Assembly (NCBI GenBank): GCA_945910005.1
Contig: OX246738.1
Location: 25,403,303 to 25,467,302 of the forward strand
Reading direction: 5' to 3'
From: Isoperla grammatica
Lineage: Eukaryota; Arthropoda; Insecta; Plecoptera; Perlodidae
DNA: 64,000 nt
Part shown: positions 1 through 9,741 of the stretch, in pieces
Layout: each line of letters opens with the position of its first letter
Numbering within the stretch: the stretch's first letter is position 1
Notes under the pieces: model-generated
The model's input: the letters and a program-made list of their open reading frames with translations, nothing else
Told to the model about the DNA's origin: nothing
The model's database searches: none
Program-made: the position numbers and the translations under genes

Positions 1-859
1 CTTTTTTTAACTCAAATCCATCAAAAGTGCCATGTTCTCTCGATGGTGCTCTATAAGAGCACTCAAAATACACTAGATGCATTCTGGTGGCAAAAAAATA
101 AACTTCTAAATAGAGTGGTTTAGCTGTCAATTTTCATTGTTGTTTCATTGTTATTATTCATCAATGGCGCTGAAAGAAGGTTGCTTAGCAGCGCTATCTA
201 TGTTAGTTTTGAGTGTGTTGTGTAACAATGAAATATTTTTGTATAAACGCTCAAATTCGTCTTCTATAATATTCGTTGACCGCTCCGCCGCTTAGAGCGC
301 TGCAAACGCTGTCGACAGAACACCTAAGCCAGAGTTTCTTATAGTAGTATAGCATACAGTACACTTCAGGACGCAGTTGATGCCTTCAGTTCAGCTTCAC
401 TCTTCAGCGCTAGGGGTAACTACGCGCCCCACGGTACAAGCTTTGCTTTTGTCTAGTGTTTCTCTGGGTGTAAAGGGTCAACGCAGCAGTCGTGTCTTCA
501 GTACTGAGATAAGCAGTACCAGGTAAGTGAAAACATGAGGAATTATTTGTTTTGTAGGTAAAGCAGAGACCCTTCGATGACCAATTCAAACTATGTTTTT
601 TATAAGTATTTTAAATGAACTCTTTAGGCAGGGCAGTGCATGGTTTTGGGTTGGGTAAGTTCCCACAAAAAAGGAACTTTTAGAAGACAAGTTTTTCGCG
701 GTGTATAAAAGAAACTTTTAAAAGTTACAGTTCCTCAAAAAAATAAGGAACTTTTGCTTTACTGGAATATTATAAGTTCCTTTGAATGTTCCGTCTAAAG
801 TTCCTTTGGCAAAAACAGAGTTACATATAGAATTTAAGTGTGCTTTTTACCTTCGTATC
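1..859. other. Non-coding AT-rich tract
   Basis: I see no protein-coding frame with recognisable similarity. From about 655 to 815 the motif GGAACTTT and its reverse complement recur many times. A similar cluster lies at 3250..3400, on the far side of the nested hAT insertion at 860..2406, so both blocks may be halves of one older repeat split by that insertion. Confidence 0.4.
386..522 (+). promoter_or_regulatory. Possible promoter and non-coding first exon
   Basis: An arthropod-style initiator (TCAGTT, 386..391) is followed 131 bases later by a textbook splice donor, CAG|GTAAGTGA, with the exon ending at 522. The interval is more GC-balanced than its surroundings and has no long open frame, as expected for a 5' untranslated exon. 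The nearest compatible + strand acceptor in front of a real coding exon is at 7785..7786, before the F-box gene. Joining the two is inference. Either motif could occur by chance; full-length cDNA would settle it. Confidence 0.2.
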
Positions 860-2406
860 CAGTGGCGTAACTAATGGGGGTTTAGGGGGGTTAAACTCCT
901 TCACTTAGATCTTTCAATAATTCAATTATATTTATGTGTTCATCTACAACTAATATAGGCCTACCTTTCGCTCGAACCAGTAAAAGTGAGGGTAGCTATA
1001 AATAAACTTGCATTAATCTAATATTACAATATCACGGTCTGTGAATTTAAATTTAAATTTATGTGACTTGTGAGCACAATGTTTCAGTTCATGTTGAGAT
1101 TATATTGAACAGTAATAAAACATTAATAATACAATTTCTATGCAATTTTTTTTTAGAACTATAATTAATACCTACTGTAACACTAACTTCAATATAATAC
1201 AGACAAACGAGTAGTGGTTCGAGTAGTATTCTTTGAGTCTAAAAGGCACGAAATAATTATAGAAGTGAAAAAAAAATGGGGGGCTGAGCCCCAGACCCCT
1301 TTCAGTCCCCTCATCTCACTTTTCCCTACATCCCCTACCAGGGGCGTATCCAGGAATTGGGAAAGGGGGGGGGGGGGGGGGGGGTTCAATCCATATTATA
1401 GAGAGTGGAACCAAAACATAATTGGGGTTCCGGGGGACTTGCCCCACGAAAAAATTCTCGTCAAGGTCATTTTAGTGCAAATCTGTGCATTTAACAGCGG
1501 CCAACTGAAACAAGATTACTCAGTTTCTGGCAACACATTTTTTCCTTAGCACCGCTAATAAAAGGAACCTCAATCAATAATTTGTATTTTTTTCGTATTG
1601 CTTGCACGGCTGTCCGTTGTGACAGTTTCTGTGCTTGCACCTCGAGTCTTTTTCGGAAAATAGTCTAACAGCGAGGGACTCTGTTTCCTCCGAGACATTT
1701 TTGACTGGAAAGTGAAAATAAATAGTATTTTAAATTGTATTCACTAAGCGCGTTGATTGCCTAGACTTGAAACTATACTATGATACATTACGTAAGCGTA
1801 CTTACCTCGTCACTGATTGAAGAGTTGATGGTGGCTATTATAGTATTGATTGCATTGCATCTCTCTACACCCCACTCAACACGAATTATTAAATTTAAAT
1901 GCCTGTTGCCTGTATTGTCACACCATGCAACCGCCGTTTGCGATACTCAGACAATGACTAAATATTAAAGAATGTGTTTATGTAGAGAGCATGTGGGTTT
2001 GCGGGGTCAGCTACATGCGCCAACTTGAATGAATTGCGGCATTGTTTCAAAAAGTGTACACGTTACACCACTACACCGCCTCGCTTTCTGTGGCGGCGTC
2101 TTCTGTGCGAGTCAGTAAGTGTCAAGTGATATGGATTCCGTTCCGTGCCTTGTTCGATAGTATGAGTGTTGTTTCACATCCAGGGCCCACCCCGCCAAGA
2201 ACAGCTGAGGTGTTGGTAGATAAAAATATAATTATAGATCGATGCGTGTATTTTTAACAAAAACAAATGTCTAAAATACTGTCTATTGAAATGTGGTCAT
2301 TTTCCATGTTTCGTTTGGAAAGGGGGGGGGGGGGGGGGTTGTCCCCCCCGTGTTAACGCCACTATCCCCTACATCCGCTCCGAAATAATTCCTAGTTACG
2401 CCACTG
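860..2406. mobile_element. hAT non-autonomous element, family A, copy 1 (interrupted)
   Basis: Terminal inverted repeats CAGTGGCGTAACTA (860..873) and TAGTTACGCCACTG (2393..2406) bound this element. The flanking 8-mers TTCGTATC and CTCGTGTC match at 6/8, a decayed hAT-size target duplication. The internal sequence up to about 1330 is clearly homologous to the better preserved copy at 33298..33996, but lacks about 130 bp near its left end. A second hAT element (1339..2364) is inserted in it, so the original length was only about 510 bp. No transposase frame is visible, so mobilisation would depend on a transposase encoded elsewhere. Confidence 0.85.
1339..2364. mobile_element. hAT non-autonomous element, family B, nested copy
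   Basis: The left end CAGGGGCGTATCCAGG and right end GTTAACGCCACTA are imperfect inverted repeats. They are flanked by a perfect 8-bp duplication TCCCCTAC (1331..1338 and 2365..2372). Sequence just inside the left end matches, in inverted orientation, the right part of the element at 6849..7283; shared landmarks include the stretch around GAGAGTGGAACCAAAA and CGTCAAGGTCATTTT. Runs of 20 and 17 G lie at 1365..1384 and 2322..2338. It must be younger than its host, family A copy 1, because it splits it. The interior 1560..2320 shows no recognisable gene. Confidence 0.88.
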
Positions 2407-3602
2407 CTCGTGTCGCAAGATACGTTTGACCATCGAGATTTGTAGATTTAGATTTAGATTTTTAGATTTATGGTAACGTTTCCTAAATGTAACAAACATT
2501 TCTACTTAGGCCTAATTGATATCAACTCATTTTGCTATTCGCGTCCGCTGAGGATTCTCACTATTTACTTAAAGGAATAGTCAGGTGAAAACTAAAAAAC
2601 TGCCATTTGTATATGTCCACCCTCAAATATGGAAAACATGACCAAATGCCCTGTAATTAATTTTTGTGTGACGATGTGTAGAAAAGTTGCAATCTGTTTT
2701 GAGCGGCACTGTCCGCAGTCGCCGAGTGTTTCGCGGAGCGCTGGCTGGACTCGTATTACACAATGAGTGCTCTGTCTGTCGGGAAGGCGCTAGCGAGCTC
2801 AGAACCGATACAGCTGTCTTTAGAAGAAAAATGCAGCAGAGCTGGCAAAGTGAACCTAGTAGAATAGCTAAATGTTCACTATTTTTTGTCTTGCATTGAA
2901 GCAACCTATAAGTGTGTGTGCGAGGGGGGGGGGGGGGGGGGTACGAATATAAACACACATTTTTCTATGACTGCAGTAATGTATTTCAATTGCCCCTTCT
3001 CCCTGTTGTTACGCGCCTGGTCATAAGGTCTGTGAAACAGTGCTCTCGGCACAGAATGAAAACGGGAAGTAGAGATGACATCTAATAAACGAGAAACAAA
3101 ATTAATGGTGGCAATGGCGGTTTTCATAAATTTCTCGAAAAAAGGAAGGCATTTTTAAATAATTAAATTTTAATTCCTCGAAATTAGTAACTTGTTTTCA
3201 AATGTAGATGATGGACGAACTGTGGTTGTAAAATGCCTCATGAAATGAAATGAACTTTTCAATATTTTTGAAGAAGTTCCCGAAATTAGGAACTTCCGTG
3301 TTTTACATTCCTTTCATTTAAAAAGACGCGTTCCTTTAAAAGTTATCGAAAAATGGAAGTTTTTCAAAATTTCGTAACCCTACCCAACACTGAAGGGAAC
3401 CTACTAGGAAAGGGTCGTTTAACGTTTAAACGCGACTGTAGAGTTTGAACGTTTATAGTTTTAAACAGTAAAATAAAACGTGGAGTTGAATTTTTGTTGT
3501 TGTTAAGCTGAAATTCAGAATAGCGATTACGGTCCATCCATGTCAAAGGGTTAAATTCAAATTCCTTGTTCCCACTACTCATCTCAGATCCTTCGTTTGG
3601 TT
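2407..3602. other. Intergenic tract, no gene seen
   Basis: Contains an 18-G run at 2924..2941, short T-rich TAGATTTA repeats near 2440..2470, and the second cluster of GGAACTTT/AAAGTTCC motifs (3250..3400). The interval 2690..2850 is somewhat GC-richer and open in one frame, but I do not recognise the translation. The end at 3375..3392 (CCCTACCCAACACTG) loosely resembles 634..660 in reverse complement. Confidence 0.3.
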
Positions 3603-4271
3603 GGGTGCGGTCCGAAATGTACTCTGAATACTCCGTTTAGAGCATGGTGGATCATGGCACCGCCATTTTTACACTCGATTTTTATACACGATTACGGGAC
3701 GCGATACGCACCACCTTGCGCGCCACTTCAAAAATAGATCGTGAACGAGCTATCGCGTACCTCATCAATGAACTAATCAATTCGAGCTCCGAAAGCTCAG
3801 ACGAAGACTTAGAAATATTGGCTGCGATAAATTCTCCAGGCGCCTCTACAATGTGAATGTGGTCAGGTAAATAGAACACGTTCATAACCCAATGCATGTA
3901 TGTATGGGCACTCTAACCTAATACTTGGGGGGGAGACCCTAGGAGAAAATATAAAACCAATGTTTTGACCAAAAATATGAATAATCAATTAATACAAACC
4001 ACTTAGAGCTCGCTGCGCATCGGAGGCCGTAAGTGTGACGGCACACTTGGCCCCAGACGGCAATACAAATTTTACCCTTTCGTATTTTCCCCGCCATATT
4101 TCTTCGCACTCCCAACACTCTGCGATTTTTACGGAGTATCTCGAGCGTACTCCGGAGCGCGCTCTCGACAGTAACGGGACGCAGAGCGCGGAGTACTTGG
4201 AGTATCTCGAGATGATTTCGGGACGCGCAGAGTGTAATCTGTGTACTCGGAGTACATTTCGGACCGCACCC
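3603..4271. mobile_element. PIF/Harbinger-like terminal-inverted-repeat element
   Basis: A perfect 22-bp inverted repeat starting GGGTGCGGTCCGAAATGT closes the element at both ends, flanked by the 3-bp direct repeat GTT. A three-base duplication and GGG-starting termini fit the PIF/Harbinger superfamily, although that group usually duplicates TWA. Subterminal GGAGTA/TACTCC motifs recur (around 3620 and 4135..4255). A 70-codon frame at 3644..3856 begins with ATG, lies just inside the left end and carries a Ser/Glu/Asp-rich run near its end. It may be the 5' part of an element protein left after internal deletion, but I cannot identify it. Confidence 0.65.
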
Positions 4272-6848
4272 GTTGTCACAATTGTAATAATCCCTAGACC
4301 CCCCCCCCCCCCCCCCCAATCTCCAGTGATGTTTCTCATACTATTGGCGCAGTTTCATATTGTACTTAGATTAGGTACAGGAACAAGGGTGGACTGGGCT
4401 CAGCTTAGAGCTTAGACCATTCGAAAAGTTTCTTGCCCAACCAGTTGAGATTTCGTATCTTGTTCGATATTATCAAGAAACTTATCAATTTTGCTGGTAA
4501 GCCTGAAGCTATGATCTTATTCTACTGATGTGTATAGTGTTTTATTAATTTTGCTTGCTCGCTTTAGGCTCTCCGCATTTTTGTTATTACTTTCCATGTA
4601 AGTCTAGGCACGTTAGGCTGAAATATGTTTGTAACCGTTTATCTACTGGATAATAATTAATAAACCTACATTGGCGTTTCAGTCTATGGGTGGGTAATAC
4701 GTACCCGTGTTATTATATTTTACAAACGTTACCACATCGCAAGTAGATGGCGGTGGCACTGATAGTACGGGTATGGGGCAAAGCCCCAGCCGCGGAAGCA
4801 ATTTCGTCAAAGAAGATTTTTTATGGGATGCAATAAGTTTAATGGTCTAAAGCACAATTTTAGGCGAAATTTTATAATAAATTACAATGCATTCGAAAGC
4901 CAATGTTGCATTGGTAGCGCTTTACATAACTGGGGTGGTTTGATATTCTGCTGTCCGCGTGAAAGTAGGCCTAAGATAGTAGCCACGCGCGGTTTGGGGG
5001 ACTTGCTGCAAACTTCTTTTGATGTACGCCGAACAATGATATGCCATTCTCGGGAACTGTGTGGTTTCTTTCGGTAGTTGGAATAGATGACGGCGTCGGC
5101 GTGTAAAGGTGGATGAAATAAGACGCGCAAGGTTGTAGAACACTAAAATGAATCACGTTACAGGCGCGTTATCGAAGAATACCACACTTAGTCGTAGCTT
5201 CCAATTTCAACAGTGAGCGCCTGCCCGACTCAAGGCAAAGACATGCGAGTAGTAAACAAACGTAAAGTCAAAGCAATGATTGGTCAAAGTACTAGAGCCG
5301 GCGCTGGTTACCAATAATTACACGAATATGCACTTCATTTATATTTTATGAAATAAGAAGAGAGATATCAGTATTATGCTCTTCTCATTGCGGGGGTCAA
5401 CCGGTAGCCGTCAAAAGGTATGTTGCTTGCTCTATAAGTATGTTGCTTGCTAAGTATGTTGCTTGCTAAGTATGTTGCTAGCTAATGTCGGCGGGCGTTG
5501 TCAAGTCTACGAACAGCTAGAACACTTTTCTCAGAATAAGATATAAGAGTGGGCTTGAACAAACAAGAAACAAAACCAACTGCAGTGAAACTCAAACTAG
5601 GCTATTTCTTTGTTTAATACACTGACAAAGTGAATTCACGAGAACATTCATTAGCCCACTCAAATGTATACATCCGTGGGTTGTTTGATGAAACAGACAT
5701 GTGCGTGGGCTCAATCTCTTCCGTTTTAGCTTACAGAATAATAATTTGGATGGTGCTAAGGTCCATAATAGGCTAAGTTCAGGCGTTACAGGTAAAAAAG
5801 CCGACTCTCCAAGAGGTTTTTTCCTATTTATCTTAACCGCAGGTTTTGTGGCAAAATGGAATATGTTATTACTGGGCCATGTTTTGAGATGGTCGTTAGT
5901 AGTGAAGCATATTAATATGGTTGAAGCAATATGTGTACTTTGTCTGCCCCTTTCATGCACGTTTCAACGAAAATAAACAGATGCCTGCCGTCCTTTCACA
6001 CATTCGTAAAGACGGTTTTCCGCTTCACAACCGTTATGTTTTTAATTTCCTGGTAACCAATATGCTCTAGTAAATTCTGTACTAATGAGCCTGTATTAAG
6101 TGGATGATAAAAACTATAAATTGTTAAAATAAAATTGGTACTATTTGACTCGTTAGCATGATACGTTCGAATCGCCTTAGTTCTTGATCTTGTGTTTAAT
6201 TGAAACGCTCATCAACAAAAGTTACGTGCCTCCGCTTATTGCACATAACTGAATTTCACCTCATTTTCATATCAAATTACACATATGGATCATTAAAATT
6301 AAAATTATTGTTGATAGTATGGAAAGATAGCAAAGCAATGTGAATACAAATTTATTCCCATCTTACGTCAAACCTACAGATCTACAAAACAGTTTTATGG
6401 CTACGGGTCAAGGTCCCATTAAATTGCTTTTTATTTTCTTGTTTTTCTGAGTTTCAAGTTGAAAGAGAACCGATGAACCAGCTCGGAGGTTCTGGATTCG
6501 ACATAATCGAACAATATTTGTTTTAAAAGGTCTCATTATAATAACTGGGCCAAATTAAAGTTTCTTTAGTAATATTTTAAGAACGCTACACAATATTGAA
6601 AAAGTGATAAATTTGTGTTCGGTTTGTGTGTTCGTGTTAATTGTGGTTTTGTAAGCATTAAAATTTGTATTTAAAAACTTACAATTATTTTAATCATTAC
6701 GGTGGTTATTGGTAATATAAATTCATTAATTACAATTAATTATTTCATTTCCCCGTATTGATAAAAATCCTGGAAACCTTTTGAATTCAGTCTTCAGTTC
6801 TTACGAAGCCATGTCACGCTTATTTATTACTTGTCAATATTGTGTACC
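4272..6848. other. Intergenic tract with a 16-bp minisatellite
   Basis: A C-run lies at 4299..4317 directly after the Harbinger-like element. A 16-bp unit AAGTATGTTGCTTGCT is repeated about four times at 5415..5483. Near 4770 a short stretch (GGGGCAAAGCCCCAGCCG) resembles the internal hairpin motif of the hAT copy at 33298 and may be a decayed fragment. The sequence CAAGTAGATGGCGGT at 4740..4754 fits the vertebrate CTCF core consensus at 14/15 positions. Open frames at 4823..5077 and 5701..5976 show nothing recognisable. Confidence 0.3.
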
Positions 6849-7283
6849 CAGTGGCGTATCCAAGGGGGGGGGTTAGGGGGGGGGACAAAACCCCCCCTTT
6901 CGCAAAAGAAAAGAGGAAACTACATTGGATCGAAAAAAAATGGAAATATAAATATACAGTATTTTTGTATTAAATACCAAAGACATTAGTTTTTGTTAAA
7001 AATACACACATCGCTCTATAATTCTATTTCCGTGTATTAACACTTCAGTTTAATTGTTGTTCTTTGAAGCTTTTTTCGTTTCTTAAGGAGAAAATCGTTG
7101 CCAGAAATTTAGTAATTTTAGTTCAGTTGGCCGCTGTAAAACGCACAGATTTGCACCAAAATGACCTTGACGAGAAAATTTTCTCCGGGGGAAACCCCCC
7201 CGGACCCCCCGTTTATTTTTGGTTCCACTCTCTATAATATGAGTTAAAACCCCCCCCTTTCCAAAATCCTGGATACGCCACTG
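6849..7283. mobile_element. hAT non-autonomous element, family B, short copy
   Basis: The ends CAGTGGCGTATCCA and CCTGGATACGCCACTG are near-perfect inverted repeats, flanked by the perfect 8-bp duplication TGTGTACC (6841..6848 and 7284..7291). It is 435 bp with G-rich sequence just inside the left end and C-rich sequence inside the right end, and no coding frame. It shares its right half, inverted, with the nested element at 1339..2364. It lies about 500 bp upstream of the F-box coding exon, probably in that gene's intron or promoter region. Confidence 0.93.
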
Positions 7284-7784
7284 TGTGTACCCTTCTCAAT
7301 ATTTGACTAATACATGTTAATTTGACGCGTTTTGTATAGTGAGACTACCCTTTGCGCCTTAAGGCTGTATGTTGACCTAGCCTGCCGAACTCCCCATCCC
7401 CCCCCCCCCTCCCCGATTTCGGTTTGTTCAAGTTGCTTTAAAATGCGTTATTGTCCTCAATATAAATCAAAATTGTGTCATTCTTTAGAGAATTTAGTGT
7501 TCTTTATTACGAACGTTTCTTTGTCCCATCCAATATTTACGTTTTTCACATATTCTTACTTACCTTTTGTAACGCGATGTTGCTGGACAACTTTCACACC
7601 AAATTAAAATAATCTGCAAAACGGAAATATTTATTGGAATAAAAAACCATTCATAAGAAAGAGCCATATTTTGATTTTCTTTTGGGACAAATTTTTAACA
7701 GACCGAATTCGGGTGTTCCGCAAGGTAGGGGAACATACAGCCTTAACGTATATCCCTATACTAAGTGTTAAATTCTTTTTGTTT

Positions 7785-7786
7785 AG
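7785..7786 (+). promoter_or_regulatory. Splice acceptor before the F-box coding exon
   Basis: The sequence AATTCTTTTTGTTTAG|TGG has a pyrimidine-rich tract ending in AG, with the exon starting at 7787, eight bases before the ATG. This suggests that the coding exon is preceded by an intron and that the upstream exon is untranslated, because the frame upstream of the acceptor lacks an ATG start. Confidence 0.5.
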
Positions 7787-7794
7787 TGGTCTTC

Positions 7795-9135
7795 ATGGAC
7801 GGTTCTCGATGTCGTGTTGCCGCCGTGCATGCAGGTCCGCCCGCAGGTCCACCCACAGGTCCGCCCACAGGTCCGCCCACAGGTCCGCCCACAGGTCCGC
7901 CCACCATCAACATACAGTCGCTGCCCCCGGAGGTCCTTCTCCACGTGTTCTCGTTCCTGCCTCCTGCCGAGCTGTCCGAGACGGTTGCCAAGGTCTGCGC
8001 TCAATGGGCAGGTTTACACAAGCATCCAAGCCTCTATACTTCACTCGCATTCAACAACTCGGCCTCCACAAACGTGATCGTCAAATGCATAAGACTTGCA
8101 CCGAGGATCGACTCCCTCGCACTTGCTGGAAACGATTTCAACTTAATCTTCTCGAAGTTGTACAAACACCGTGTACAAGTTAATAAATTAAACTTGCATG
8201 CGGGATTTGATGCACAATGCCAGCTCCACTCTGTCGATGGTTACGTCTTCTTGAAAGTATTTAAAACATGTCCGAAAATGCATACGTTGAAACTGATAGG
8301 ATTTGAAGGTCTGTCAGCATCGTTTTACAAACATTTGAGTGTTATGTTCACTGAATTACGGGTTGTCCACCTGATAGCATTGAAGAGATTGTGCTACGGG
8401 ACAGTACTGAATATTACGATCCGTTGTCCTCATCTGGAGGAGATCAGGGTTCACGGGATCTATCATAGTGACCCGTCAGCGATCGTATGTCTCACAGATA
8501 TCGAGCTGATCACCTTGTGTGAACGCCTCCGCACCACTTTGCGCGTTCTTCACATTGACTACACGGAATGGTCTGCTAAAGCTCTAAACTCCCTAAAACA
8601 CTGTCGGCGTCTACAGGACTTGGGGTTCTATCGTGCCAGCAGTATGACTTCTGAAGCTTTAGTTATGCTAGAAACGTTTACCTTGCGTAAACTGAGAATC
8701 ACGTGTAGTCAGCTACCTACGGAAAATGCCTGGCTTCACTTGATCAGAAGTCCAGCAATGAAGAACTTGGAGTCACTTGAGCTGACCGAATGCAGCTTCA
8801 CAAACAAGGTTGCTATTGCAATTGGTGACAATCTGGGTAATTTAAACAAACTGGCTTTGATATTGGTCGTGAAGTGTTTCTGCATTCCAGACAGTCGACA
8901 GATTTTCTCATCGGGATTACATAGCATTGTACTGGGATGCTCCAAACTGAAGCATCTGGAGATGTCCTGCATGGACTTGGATACTCAGTCTGCTATCCCA
9001 ATCATTGCTCTATTCCTACCAGGTCTAAAGAAGCTGTGCATTGCACCGAAAGCTAATCCTGAACCCAAATGGATGGATTCACTAAAGTCAAAGATGCCAG
9101 ACCTGGTCATAAACTCTCACATATCTACGCTATGA
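7795..9135 (+). CDS. F-box and leucine-rich-repeat protein (SCF substrate receptor)
   Basis: An uninterrupted 446-residue frame from ATG at 7795 to TGA at 9133..9135. Residues 14-37 are six GPPx units (one GPPA, five GPPT) encoded by a 12-bp DNA repeat. An F-box follows at about residues 39-80, with LPPEVLLHVFSFLPPAEL and the conserved C...W pair. The remainder holds irregular leucine-rich repeats, for example LHTLKLIGF-type, LRVLHIDY, LESLELTECSF and LKHLEMSCMDL. In this family the F-box binds Skp1 of an SCF ubiquitin ligase and the repeats select the substrate, in cytosol or nucleus. I chose this ATG because the frame upstream runs into the splice acceptor without another ATG. The orthology is not clear, so no symbol is given. 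The substrate is unknown. Confidence 0.93.
   Translation: MDGSRCRVAAVHAGPPAGPPTGPPTGPPTGPPTGPPTINIQSLPPEVLLHVFSFLPPAELSETVAKVCAQWAGLHKHPSLYTSLAFNNSASTNVIVKCIRLAPRIDSLALAGNDFNLIFSKLYKHRVQVNKLNLHAGFDAQCQLHSVDGYVFLKVFKTCPKMHTLKLIGFEGLSASFYKHLSVMFTELRVVHLIALKRLCYGTVLNITIRCPHLEEIRVHGIYHSDPSAIVCLTDIELITLCERLRTTLRVLHIDYTEWSAKALNSLKHCRRLQDLGFYRASSMTSEALVMLETFTLRKLRITCSQLPTENAWLHLIRSPAMKNLESLELTECSFTNKVAIAIGDNLGNLNKLALILVVKCFCIPDSRQIFSSGLHSIVLGCSKLKHLEMSCMDLDTQSAIPIIALFLPGLKKLCIAPKANPEPKWMDSLKSKMPDLVINSHISTL
7831..7903 (+). repeat. 12-bp coding minisatellite in the F-box gene
   Basis: Six tandem units of CAGGTCCGCCCA (with minor variants) encode the GPP[A/T] repeat near the N-terminus. The first two units differ (one Ala codon, one synonymous CCA) while the later units are identical, suggesting recent expansion at the 3' side. 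Unit number is likely polymorphic. Confidence 0.85.
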
Positions 9136-9741
9136 GTGATTTCAGATTGTTGTAACATGAGCTGAAGATGTCACTACCGCAAATCGATCATGTTTTTTAT
9201 GAGCGTCAATTAATCGTATAATTGTTGTCACATTTATTTGCTTTTAACTAACTGGGCGAACAGTTATCACTGAACAGAATGTATCTAGTTTTTCTCAAAC
9301 CCCCGTTTAGATTCAAAAATAGAAATTGTGCTGTGTTTATCATTCAACAGGAAATATAATTTTCCTGAATATGGAGTACAGACAGACAGATACTTTCCCT
9401 GGAGTATTTTTCTTAAAACATGTATTTAAACATGATTTTCAATTTTTCATTCTTCTGTTTATGTATTGAACGTACATTGTTCAGTAGTTAGTAGTATTAG
9501 TATAGTTTTAGTATTTTTATTCTGGGTTTCATTTCTTTGGAGCGGGAAAATCTATAACGCCAACAGCCTTCGTTCAAAATTGTTTTCTTCTTTCGAAGGT
9601 ATGCGTTTTACAGTACTCCGTGAAATGGAACTCATCCAGTTGTTTGATCATTAACTGCCAGATTTGTCACCCGACCGGAAGGAAGTCTAGGATTTATTTC
9701 GCCTCATGTGAAGTACATTTTATAAAGTTTGTAATAATAAA
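9136..9741 (+). other. Probable 3' untranslated region of the F-box gene
   Basis: AT-rich sequence after the stop codon with no continuing frame or convincing splice donor. The first good polyadenylation hexamer is AATAAA at 9736..9741, which would give a 3' UTR of roughly 0.6 kb. An unannotated 62-codon frame at 9466..9654 lies inside and looks fortuitous. Confidence 0.4.
9736..9741 (+). terminator. Candidate polyadenylation signal AATAAA
   Basis: Canonical AATAAA about 600 bases downstream of the F-box stop codon, followed by T-rich sequence within 30 bases. AT-rich DNA gives this hexamer often, so the assignment rests on position only. Confidence 0.35.

Noticed and set aside
7671..8183. 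170-codon + strand frame overlapping the F-box exon
   Set aside because: It is out of frame with the F-box domain, crosses the splice acceptor and reads the GPPT DNA repeat as Arg-Ser-Ala-His.
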